Assembly (NCBI GenBank): GCA_035048495.1
Contig: CM068547.1
Coordinates: forward strand, 27,287,913 to 27,351,912
From: Euptelea pleiosperma
Taxonomy: Eukaryota; Streptophyta; Magnoliopsida; Ranunculales; Eupteleaceae
DNA length: 64,000 nucleotides
Reading direction: 5' to 3'
Shown: piece after piece, positions 12,701-24,700 of the stretch
How positions within the stretch are numbered: position 1 is the stretch's first letter
How the letters are laid out: every line of letters starts with the position of its first letter
Notes under the pieces: model-generated
The model's input: the letters and a program-made list of their open reading frames with translations, nothing else
Database searches by the model: none
What the model was told of the DNA's origin: nothing
Program-made: the position numbers and the translations under genes

Positions 12701-15700
12701 TTTTCAGTATTTGAAACTTTTATTTCATAGTTTGTTTACTTCTGTTTCTTTTTCTGCTTTACACTGTGAGACATGTGAGCTCTCCAAACATGGTAGATCC
12801 ACTTATCCATCCACAGGTAATAGAAGTTCTACTTGTTTTGACATTGTGCATTTTGATGTATAGGGAACCTTCCCCAACTACTTCTATCTTTGGCTTCCGC
12901 TACTTCATTTCCTTTGTTGATGATCATACTAGGTGTACATGGGTTTATCTTATGAAAACCAAGGATGAAGCTCATTCCATCTTTCAGGGTTTTCATAGGA
13001 TGATCCAAACCCAATATGGTATCTCCATCAAGGTTCTTCGTACTGACCAGGGTGGAGAATATATGTTTGGGGGCCTTCAACACTACCTTCTTGACCATGG
13101 GATTTGTCATCAAAATTCTTGTAGCTACACTCCTCAACAGAATGGTGTAGCTGAGAAAAAAATGCGACATTTGACTGAGATAGCTAGATCTCTTTTGATT
13201 GGCTCTCATGTCCCCAAGACCTATTGGTCAGATGCAGTGTTGACGGCTGCCTACTTGAGTAACAGAATACCCTCTCGTGTTCTCAATTTTAAATCTCCTC
13301 TTCAGGTTCTTTCGCCTGATTCTCCTCTTTTCTCTGTTCCTCCTCGCATCTTTGGGTGTGTATGTTATGTACATATCATTGGTCCTCATCACACCAAACT
13401 AGATCCCAAAGCACTCAAGTGCGTCTTTCTTGGTTACTCCTCTACCCATAAAGGGTACAAGTGTTACCATCCATCCTCTGGGAAGAAGTTTGTATGCATG
13501 GATGTCACCTTCCGTGAGGAGCTTTCTTTTTTCTCTCCCACCTCTCTTCAGGGGGAGAGTAGTAATGAAGAGAGGTGGAATGTTCCTCTTCCTGCTATTT
13601 CCCTATCTCCTCTAGAGTTTGAGCGGCCTTCACCCACTCATACTACTACTGTGATGGATAGTGCTCCTGGAGCTCAGAAGGAGCTCAAAGTCTATAGCAG
13701 AAGAGCGACAGTCACAGCTGATCCAGGACCAGTGGTTCCTTCCTCGGATCCAGGTAATCCTCCATCTCTCCCTATACCTGTCATTCCTTTGTCTACTGAT
13801 GATTCTGATCTTCCTATTGCTATTAGAAAAGGCATCAGAAGTTGTACTCAACATCCTTTGAGCAACTTCGTTTCCTACGATGCCTTGTCACCTTCATACA
13901 GAGCTTTTATCTCATCAGTTTCCACCATTCCCACTCCCTCTTCCGTGGCAGAAGGGTTAGCACACCCTAGATGGAAAGCTACTATGGTAGAAGAAATGAA
14001 GGCGCTAGATAAGAACAAAACTTGGGAGCTTGTTGACTTGCCAAGAGGCAAGAAGCCGGTTGGATGCAAATGGGTGTTCACAGTGAAGTACAAGGCCGAT
14101 GGGTCAGTAGAGAAGTACAAGGCTAGACTGGTTGCCAAAGGGTACACTCAGACCTACGGGATTGACTATGTGGAGACCTTTGCACCTGTGGTAAAGATGA
14201 ACTCCATCAGGGTTTTGTTGTCCGTAGCAGCAAACCAAGCATGGCCTTTGCATCAGCTGGATGTGAAGAATGCGTTCCTTCATGGTGATCTGCATGAAGA
14301 GGTCTATATGGTACCTCCTCCAGGGTTCACCTCCCCAGGGGACAGCAGCAAGGTGTGTCGTCTGAGGAAAGCCCTCTATGGGCTTAAGCAATCCCCCAGA
14401 GCTTGGTTTGAGAGGTTCACTCTAGCAGTGAAGAAGCTGGGATATATTCAAAGCCAAGCCGATCACACCCTATTTGTGAAGCACCTAGGGAAGAGCACTA
14501 CGGCCATCATCGTGTATGTTGACGATATCATTCTGACAGGGAATGATGCAGAGGAGGTGATCAAGCTAAAGGATCATCTCGCAAGCGAGTTTGAGACCAA
14601 AGATCTGGGACTTCTCAAGTACTTTCTTGGCATAGAAGTTGCAAGATCCAGCCAAGGGATCTTCATCTCACAAAGGAAGTACGTCCTAGATCTATTGAAG
14701 GACTCTGGCAAGCTGGGAGCTAAGCCAGTGGAAACACCCATAAAGCAGAATCACCAGCTAGCCGACTCGAGTAGTATACCTTTACAGGATGTGGGGAGCA
14801 TTCAGAGATTGGTTGGAAGGTTGATCTACCTCTCCTTGACTCGTCCAGACATTGCCTATGCAGTCAGTGTTATCAGTCAGTACATGCATTCTCCTAGGGA
14901 AATTCACTTAGAGGCAGCTCACAGGATATTGAGATACCTCAAGTCTGCCCCTGGCCGAGGCCTCCTTTTTCAGAAGAATGGCCACATGAGAGTAGAGTCA
15001 TATACTGATGCAGACTGGGCTGGTGCCAAGGATGACAGGAGATCTACCTCAGGCTATTGCACCTTTGTGGGAGGCAATCTGGTTACCTAGAGGAGCAAGA
15101 AGCAACCAGTAGTTGCCAGATCCAGTGCAGAGGCAGAATTTAGGGCAATGGCCCATGGTTTGTGTGAGATACTCTGGCTGAAGATGTTGGTGGCTGAACT
15201 TGGCTTTCCAGTCTTGGGACCCATGAGCTTGTACTGTGACAACAAAGTGGCTATCAGCATTGCTCACAATCCGGTGCAACATGATCGGGCCAAGCACATT
15301 GAAGTGGATCGCCACTTCATTCGAGAGAAGATTGTATCTGGGGAGGTTTGTACCCCCTTTGTGAAGATAGATGAGCAAGTAGCAGATGTCTTCACCAAAG
15401 GAGTTCCCAGTTGGCAACTTCATAGGTGTTTATGCAAGTTGGGCATGAAAGATATTTATGCGCCAACTTGAGGGGGAGTGTTATCAGATACGTAGAAATA
15501 CGTATTTTTCATGTATAGGGGTAGTTCTGTAAATACCTCTTATGAGGGGTATACTTGTCTTTTTTTATGAGACCCTTTCTATAAATAAGATTTATGGGGT
15601 CATTGTGAAGTAATCGCAATAGACATCCTTTTTCTCTTTCTTCTCTACTCTCTATTCTCTCTTCTCCAAACCTAACCCTAACCCTAATTCCTCAAATTCA

Positions 15701-18700
15701 ACTCACATGACGGGCTTGTCTTCTTTATTTTCCACTTATTCCATTTGTTCTGGCTGTGATAAGGTGAAAACAGCTGATGGCACCTTATCTTCTGTGTCTG
15801 GGAAAGGGAATATACTTCTCTCTCCTCAATTACTTCTTTCATCAATTTTGCAAGTTCCCAAATTTACTTCTAACCTTCTTTCTGTTAGTGCTTTGACAAA
15901 AACCTTAAACTGCAGTATCACTTTTTCCCCTACTTCTTGTGTCTTTCAGGACTTAGAGACGAGGAGGACGATTGGCACTGGACATGAAGCTAATGGCATC
16001 TACCTTCTGGATGGACACCTTCCTGAGCCCACAGCACTACAGTCCTCTGCTAGAAGTAGTAGTAGTAGGATTTTTTTTTTGATCGATAGTAGTAGTATTA
16101 AGATAAATGTTGTTTTGAACTGGCATGCCCGTCAGGGGCATGTCTCTTTTCAATATTTGAAACTTTTATTTCCTAGTTTGTTTACTTCTGTTTCTGTTTC
16201 TGCTTTAAACTATGAAACCTGTGAGCTCTCCAAGCATTGTAGATCGAATTATCCCTCCAGAGGTAATAGAAGTTCTACTTGTTTTGACATTGTGCATTCT
16301 GATGTATGGGGACCTTCCCCAACTACTTCTATCTTTGGCTTCCGCTACTTCATTTCATTTGTTGATGATCATACTAGGTGTACATGGGTTTATCTCATGA
16401 AAACCAAAGATGAAGCTCATTCCATCTTTCAGGGTTTTCATAAGATGATCCAAACCCAGTATGGTATTTCCATCAAGGTTCTTCGTACTGACTAGGGCAG
16501 AGAATATATGTTTGTGGGTCTTCAACACTACCTTCTTGACCATGGGATTTGTCATCAAAATTCTTGCAGCTACACCCCTCGATAGAATGGTGTAGCTGAG
16601 AGAAAAATGCGACATTTGACTGAGATAGCTAGATCACTTTTGATTAACTCTCATGTTCCCAAGACCTATTGGTCAGATGCTGTGTTGACGGCTGCCTACT
16701 TGAGTAACAGAATACCCCCTTGTGTTCTCAATTTTAAATCTTCTCTTCAGGTTCTTTCTCCTGCTTCTCCCATTTTCTTTGTTCCTCCTCGCATCTTTGG
16801 GTGTGTATGTTATGTACATATCATTGGTCCTCATCGCACCAAACTAGATCCCAAAGCACTCAAGTGCATCTTTCTCGGTTACTCCTCTACTCGTAAAGGG
16901 TACGAGTGTTACCATCCATCCTCTGGGAAGAAAGTTTGTATGCATGGATGTCACCTTCCGTGATGAGCTTTCTTTTTTCTCCCCAACTCTCTTCAAGGGA
17001 GAGAATAGTAATGAAGAGAGGTGGAATGTTCCTCTTCCTGCTATATCCCTATCTCCTCCTCTAGAGTTTGAGAGGTCTCCACCCACTCATACTACTAGTG
17101 TGATTGATAGTGCTCCTGGAGCTCAGAAGGAGCTCAAAGTCTATAGCAGAAGGGCGAAAGTAACAGCTGATCCAGGACCAGTGGTTCTTTCCTTAGATCT
17201 AGGCAAGGAAATAAATTTCGATTTCGAGATTTATTTCGACCAGCGCGGAAATGGAAATATTTCGTGGAAAATTTCGATCAGTGTGGAAATAATACATTTT
17301 TCATGGAAATGATGGAAATAATGTGGAAATGATGGAAATATTGTGGAAATGTTTGTAGAAAGTTTGGAAAATGATAAAACAAGCATAAAAACAAACTCAT
17401 AAGCTATCAAACCAAGATATACAACCATCTGTAGTGTGGAAATGAATGACCATAACGATCTTTAATATGTTGAGGCAAGTATCTGATAGTCAGTCAAGGT
17501 AGAATTTAATTAGATAACTATTATTCATTATAAAAAATCATAAATCAATGTATTAACGAATCTTTATTCACTTACATTAATGTCTTAATATTATGTATAA
17601 TTTTAGAAAACCTATTACTATTATCTTATTACATTTACTTAATTTTTTGAATGTTTAAATAATTTTAGGAAAAACTTTAACCTAACCAACTTGTAGATAG
17701 GTTGAGTAATGCAACATATAAGCAATTTATGCACAAGCATAGATGTTTAGGGTAGTTTTCCCTAAATTTTAAATTTTCACCCTAAATGATCTTCAATCTG
17801 TGCACAATCAAGTATAAATGCATCATAGATTTGACACATTTACACGTAAACTATCTATTTGTAGCAAGAAATTTTATACTTACCTACATTTCTAATTTAA
17901 AAAAAAACTCCAAATGGGATTCGAATCATCCTCACGATCAATCTGTGAACCAAGAAATCTACAATGGATTGATCTTTTTTATAAAATAAATATATGGAAA
18001 TGAGTTAAATGGATCAAATATGGGGATTTGTGGTGGTTTTGAGCTCAAATGAGATGTTTCCTACCTTCAATAGAAATGTTTCCATAAATTTCGAAACATT
18101 TCGATTGAAATAATACCTATTTACACTGTCAATTGATCGAAATTTAATGTTTACGCAAAATATTTCGACATGCATGGAAATATTTCGTGTATGTATTCTT
18201 TCCTGTCGGTAAACTAGAAATAGGAAATATTTCGCGAAATATTTCGATAATTTCGCGAAATTTATTTCCTTGGATCTAGGTAATCTTTCATCTCTCCCTA
18301 TACTTGTCATTCCCTTGTCTACTGATGATTCTAATCTTCCTACTGCTATAAGAAAAGGCATCAGAAGTTGTACTCAACATCCTTTGAGCAACTTTGTTTC
18401 CTACGATGCCTTGTCACCTTCATACAGAGCCTTTATCACATCAATTTCCACCATTCCCACTCCCTCTTCTGTGGCAGAAGGGTTAGCACACCCTAGATGG
18501 AAAGCTGCTTTGGTAAAAGAAATGAAGGCACTGGATAAGACCAAAGCATGGGAGCTTGTTGACTTGCATAGAGGCAAGAAGCCAGTCAGATGCAGATGGG
18601 TGTTCACAGTCAAGTACAAGGCCGATGGGTCAGTAAAGAAGTACAAGGCCGGACTGGTAGCCAAAGGGCACACTCAGACCTACGGGATTGACTATGTGGA

Positions 18701-21700
18701 GACCTTTGCACCTGTGACAAAGATGAACTCCATCAGGGTTTCGTTGTCTATAGCAGCAAACTAAGCATGGCCTTTGCATCAGCTGGATGTGAAGAATGCG
18801 TTCCTTCATGGTGATCTGCATGAAGAGGTCTATATGGTACCACCTCCAGGGTTCACTCCCCCAGGGAACAGCAGCAAGGTGTGTCGACTGAGGATAGCCC
18901 TTTATGGGCTTAAGCAATCTCCTAGAGCTTGGTTTGGGAGGTTCACTGTAGCAGTGAAGAAGCTGGGATATACTCAAAGCCAAGCCGATCACACCTCATT
19001 TGTGAAGCATTTAGGGAAGAGCACTACGACCCTCATCGTCTATGTTGACGACATCATTACGACAGGAAATGATGCTGAGGAGGTGATTAAGCTAAAGAAT
19101 CATCTAACAGGGGAGTTTGAGACCAAAGATCTAGGGCCTCTTAAGTACTTTCTTGGCATAAAGGTTGCAAGATCCAGCCAAGGGATTTTCATCTTACAAA
19201 GGAAGTATGTCCTAGATCTATTAAAGGACTCAGGCAAGTTGGGAGCTAAGCCAGTGAAGACCCCCATAAGGCAGAACCACCAACTAGCCGACTCGAGTAA
19301 TACGCCATTAGGGAGCTTTCAGAGACTGGTTGGGAGATTGATCTATCTCTCCTTAACCCGCCCAGATATTGCCTATGCAGTCAGTGTTATAAGTCAGTAA
19401 ATGCATTCTCCTAAGGAGATTCACTTAGAGGCGGCACACAGGATATTGAGATATCTCAAGTCTGCTCCTGGCCGTGGTCTCCTCTTTCAAAAGAATAATC
19501 ACATGAGAGTAGAGTCATACACTGATTCAGACTGGGTCGGCGCCAAGGATGATAGGAGATCTACATCAGGCTATTGTACCTTTGTGGGAGGCAATCTGGT
19601 TACCTGGAAGAGCAAGAAGCAACCAGTAGTTGCCAGATCTAGTGCAGAGGCAAAATTTAAGGCAATGGCCCATGGCTTGTGTGAGATACTCTGGCTGAAG
19701 ATGTTGGTGGCTGAACTTGGCTTTCCAGTCTTGAGACCCATGAGCTTATACTGTGACAACAAAGTGGCTATCTACATTGCTCACAATCTGGTGCAACATG
19801 ATCGAGCCAAGCACATTGAAGTAGATCGCCACTTCATTCGAGAAAAGATTGTATCTGGGGAGGTTTGTACCCCCTTTGTGAGGACAGATGAGCAAGTAGT
19901 AGATGTCTTCACCAAATGAGTACCCAGTTGGCAACTTCATAGATGTTTATGCAAGTTGGACATGAAAGATATCTATGCAACTTGAGGGGGAGTGTTATCA
20001 GATACGTAGAAATACGTATGTATCTTGTATAGGGGTAGTTCTATAAATACCTCTTATGAGGTGTATACTTGTCCTTTTTATGTAACCCACCCTTTATATA
20101 AATAAGATTTATGGAGTCATAGATTTGGTGTAACCAATCATGGATTACCACTCTGGCTGACAACCACCTTCATTACTAGTAAGCACGGACTTCAAGGCTT
20201 GATCAAGGCAACTTAAAATGGGGATAGCATCCTTCAACGGCACTCGATCTTCAAGGCCCTGGATTTTGGCAAACTCACGATGATCGTCGATTGCCGATCG
20301 CCGATCCCCATGCGTTTGAGGGGAAAGGTTAGAGAATATATATCATAATAAATTGTGTGAGATATACCATATCATTATTGGTGTATCTTATCACAAGATT
20401 AGGAAATATAATACGATTAGATTTGATTGAGAGATTATAGGAGTCCAATCCTATTGGACTCTTGTAATGCTCTATATAAGAGCTTTGAGTAGGTCTATGT
20501 AATTATTAAAAGCCATTCAATAAACTTAACTTTCTACAATGTTCATAGAATGAGTGTAGCAGAGATTGTTAACATATGATTGGTTATGGCTTTATGACTT
20601 ATTTTTGTTTCGCCCATTTATTGGTCGTCATGTCTTCATATGTAACCAGGTGTATTCTTGAAATTTTACCTTTATTAGTGAAATAAAACATTACTATAGG
20701 AATCATGTGGGAATCATCGACACTGTTCACGATTCCCCCTTTCTCCCACTCTTCTTCCATCCTTCTTTCCTTGTACAATTAATCTCCATGTAGATTTCCA
20801 CATTGTATCAGATCTTGTGATCAGTACTAGACAACTGAAAGATTTTTTTTTAGCTCTAGAAGACTTCTCTTGCTGCCGCAGGGTGTAGAAACCTTAAGGA
20901 AGGTCTTTTCTTGGTTCCGCGTACCTTAGAAACCCTAGGGAAAGTGTTCTCTTGCTGCCACAAGTTCTAAGGCTGATGCAACCGTGTAGAAGATTCTACG
21001 TGCCTCAAATCAGACAAAAAACAATGTTGTAGGCCTAGGGTTGTGTGTGTAAGATCTAACAGGCTGTTGTAAAGGTACCTAATGCATTCTCAGGTTAATC
21101 TGCAGTATTAAAAGTTAATTTATGGTGTTTTTTCTTTGCTCGGGTGTGATATAAGGTTTGTGTAGACCTGCGGTGTAGTGTTGTGTGAAAAACAATCACG
21201 ATAGTTGATTGAGTGGATGGTATGATGTCCTCCGACAGTAGTTATGTTGTGGAGATGAGTAGTAGTAACCCAATTGGGGATTTGGTTGGGCAGGGTCAAT
21301 GTTCAACCTTAATATGTCGATCGCAACGATGAAGTTAAATGGCTCTAATTCTTAGAGTGGTCTCAATTAGCAAAAATGTTCATTGGTGGTAAAGGTAGGA
21401 TGGGATACATCAATGGGAGGATCCCAGTTCTAGATGAGAACATTCCAGGATATGAGAAGTGGGAAGTGGAAAACTGGACTGTAATGTCATTGCTTCTCAA
21501 CTCTATGCAACCAGAAATTAGTATAGGTTCTATTTTTGAAGACAACAAAGGAGGTCTGGGATTCCATTATTTAGACATACTCCCAAGTTAAGAACGCTAC
21601 TCATGTTTATCAATTAAGCCAAGATATCACCCATCATCATCAGGGGGAGAAATCTATGGCAACATACTTTGCTTCTCTGAAGAGTATGTGGGAGGAGTTT

Positions 21701-24700
21701 GATCAGTATCGGTCCTACAAACCAAAGTGCCAGGAGGATGCTGTTGCATCCAGAAAGGAAGTGGAGAGAGCTAGTATTTTTGAGTTCTTGGCAGGTGTGA
21801 ACCCTACATTCGAATTCATATGAGTTCAGATTTTGAGTAAAGATCTTCCATAACCCAATCAGGTCTCTGCGCTTGTTCAGAGTTAAGATAGTCAATGCAA
21901 AGCCATGAAAAATCAGGATAATAACATACCTACTATTGAGTGATTAGCCCTCGCTTCATCCACTCCGACTCAGAATGGTAGCAAGGATTGTTGGAAGAAA
22001 TTTGGGGGCAAATATATTAGGATTGACGGATAAGGAATTTATGTACTAATGATAAAAGACAACTCAACAAATTTTCATAGTAATGAAAGATTGTTATTGC
22101 CTGAAGATATAAAGGCAAACTGCAAAGGAATGACCTCGGCAGAGAAGTATATATTGTACAATTAAGAGGTCCGTCAAATACAAGAGCTAACATAGAGAGT
22201 ACCTAGGCATAAATGAAATAAGGGAATGAAAAACAAGAGACAGGTAAATAAGGCATACATTGCAAAATGTACCATAAAGCCCTTTGGGACACTTCTTCCC
22301 TGTAATTGTGCCTTCCTCTCCATAACGACCTCCATTGTTCCCAGACCCACCGCTGTTAGAAATGAAACAAAAAAGAAAAGAAATTTGCAGTTACAATAGT
22401 GACCCTTCTCGCGGCAACAGATCCTAAGGCTAGAAATTTAGAAAAAAAAAAATTCATTGCAGCAAATATATGTCGAATTTCATATTGGGTGACAAATAGG
22501 GAATATGTAAAATCACAGATGCTGATCAATTTTGAACTGGAAGGATGGTTTTGCATGAAAACAAGACCACATTACTTCCATATGGCAGACTAAAGGCACT
22601 GTTTAGAAATCAGAATATGTAAATTATAGACAATATTTTGATTTGTGAGTAAATGTATATGCACTTATGTGGTGCTTCGTGAAGCTGGCCTGATGCGATT
22701 GCATTCATCAGTCATATTTCAGTTCTAATATTATATAAAAGAGGAATCAATGGGTATTTGGGTGGAACATGACTCGGCCAAACGTTTGGACATGTTCCAT
22801 GCATGTAAGTGCTCATCAATCCGCCACCAATTAGACAATCCATGACCTAAATACTATACAGACCAGAAAAACCTAACCATCCGATGTAAGGGCTTTATCT
22901 TGACTGTTTGCCTACTCATTGCCATCTTTTCTTTGTTAACTGGTTAGAATAGTATGTTAGGTTCACTTTTTATAAAATGGCCCAATCAAGTGCAGTTTTA
23001 GCACTTGGATAGTCCACATTGATGCAATGCATATGCGATGTTGTACAGAACAAATCTTGGTACAGAACACATCTTGGAATATGAATGGAATGTATTCTAC
23101 CCAAATGCTTTGCGTGCTTTAGTTGAATACTGTAATGACCCTATTTCTAGCAATATTATAGTAGACTTTTTATAATACTTTGAACATTATATGTATGCCA
23201 TTTTAAAGGCCTCAACAATAGCTTTCTATCGGTATCAAGTTCGTCCAAATCGGACATGCGAGTCAAAAGTTATTGTGTTTAGTTCTGGGCAACATTTTAA
23301 GTTTTTATTAAAATTCAAAAAAAAAAAAAAAAAAAGACAATTTTCAAAATTATAGTCCCACATCGGATAGAAATGAAAAGTTCTGAGTTCTTAACCTCTA
23401 TAAATACAAGGCCGTGCCTTGAGAAAATTACATCAATTTGGGTATTTGCATTCTAACCCCTGAGGTAAGAATATTTGCAAAAAAGTCCCTCAACTAAAAG
23501 AAATTCTAGAAAATTGCCAGGAATTCCTGAAAATATTCAGGAGGTCCTTTGAAAAGTTTTTTTGTGGGGCCTACTGCCTCGAGATACGCGCTACCTCGAG
23601 ATTTGCATCGTACGAGGTTCGAAGATTTTGGGATTCTAGCGTATTCACTTGTAAGTACATAGTTATTTATTTTATGCCTTTATTTATTTAATTAATTAAT
23701 TATTATTTATTTAATTATTTAATTATTTATTTAATTGATTAATTATTATTTATTTATTTATTTATTTATAAATATTATTTTTATTTATTTATTTTTTTTT
23801 GAAATAGTAGAAAATTCACAGAATATTGTAGAAAAATTCTAGAAAATTCTATTATTTTTGGGGAAAATGTCTGAAAATACTATTGTTGTTATCTGTTAAA
23901 TTTTAGCAAGGAAAAATCCCAATTCTTGTATTTTCCACATAAAATGTGTAAATGCATTGATAATTTCTTATAATCTTAAAAGCATGAAATTATGATAGAT
24001 GAGGACATGTGTAATTTATTTAGTTGGATGAAATCATGCTCAAATTCATTTAAAATGAGATATATGCGTTTTTCATCCGTTTTATGTATTCGTTTTCTAA
24101 GATATTAATAGGGCTTAAATGTTCTTATTTTTAGTTTCAAAATGCAAAAATAGGAATGCTATGCATGTAAAGATGTTTCTACAAACATTATTATTTTATG
24201 CATATAAATACGATTGATGACATGAATAAGAACGTGATTGGGAATGTGGAATATCAGATTAGTTGGAATCAGGCGTTGTCTCATTTCTTTGAGACCCCTT
24301 GGGGTTTTAGTCCCCTAAAGCATCAGGCGTTGTCTTATTTCCTTAAGACCCCTTGAGGTTCCAATCCCCTAAAGAAGAGGCGTTGTCTCATTCATGAGAC
24401 CCCTCGGGTATTTATACCTAAAAGAAAATTAGGGAATCCAGAGAGAGGATACCTAATGAAACAATTAGTGTGCACATTAGGGAGTTTACTTGTGGACTAG
24501 AAGTGTTGACATCGTACACTAGGACCGATGGAATGTTGGTACGAAATACATCAGAATTGATAGTTTGACTTTATAGAAATGGTCACGGGTATTCCGATAA
24601 GAGAAAGGTTGACTATTATATGAAAAGACTTCATTGTATTCGAAGTTATACGTAAGTAATTGATGGAGAGTTAAGTTTTATCGAATTACATGTGAAATAC

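Larger units (their letters stand above)
10017..15703 (+). mobile_element. E2: near full-length Copia retrotransposon nested in E1
   Basis: The two LTRs are 10017-10241 and 15479-15703, both 225 bp, and by eye differ at three positions. CACAT is duplicated on both sides (10012-10016 and 15704-15708). Removing E2 plus one CACAT rejoins the E1 protease motif cleanly. The primer site TGGTATCAGAGCC is at 10242, and the purine tract TTGAGGGGGAG lies just before 15479. Internal order is gag, protease, integrase, reverse transcriptase, RNase H, hence Copia. The coding region has three stop codons and one frameshift. The element is 5,687 bp. Confidence 0.95.
7023..20120 (+). mobile_element. E1: Copia retrotransposon, degenerate, nested in E0
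   Basis: The left LTR is 7023-7251 (TGTTATCAG...CAACT), the primer site is TGGTATCAAAGCC at 7252, and a Copia-order gag-AP-INT-RT-RH frame (8797-19980) follows. The purine tract TTGAGGGGGAG comes just before the right LTR at 19993. The right LTR stops at 20120, after about 128 bp, where E0 sequence resumes, so the 3' end is deleted and no target duplication can be seen. E1 is split by a hAT fragment, Copia E2 and a hAT-like MITE. The coding region has many stops and at least one frameshift. Confidence 0.88.
5965..20538 (+). mobile_element. E0: short non-autonomous LTR retrotransposon, host of nested elements
   Basis: The two LTRs (5965-6177 and 20327-20538, about 213 bp) begin TGTTAGAG (GGTTAGAG in the right copy) and end TTTCTACA. 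ATGTT flanks both sides as a 5-bp target duplication (5960-5964 and 20539-20543). A tRNA-Met primer site (TGGTATCAAAGC, 6178) follows the left LTR and a purine tract (GAGGGGAAAG) precedes the right one. Without the nested Copia the internal part is only about 1.05 kb and has no gag-pol. It is therefore a TRIM/LARD-like element of about 1.5 kb that depends on proteins from elsewhere. By eye the LTRs differ at roughly nine positions. Confidence 0.88.

Noticed and set aside
22745..23120. Weak inverted similarity suggesting a MITE next to the solo LTR
   Set aside because: Only scattered matches around TTTGGGTGGAACA, and no target duplication.
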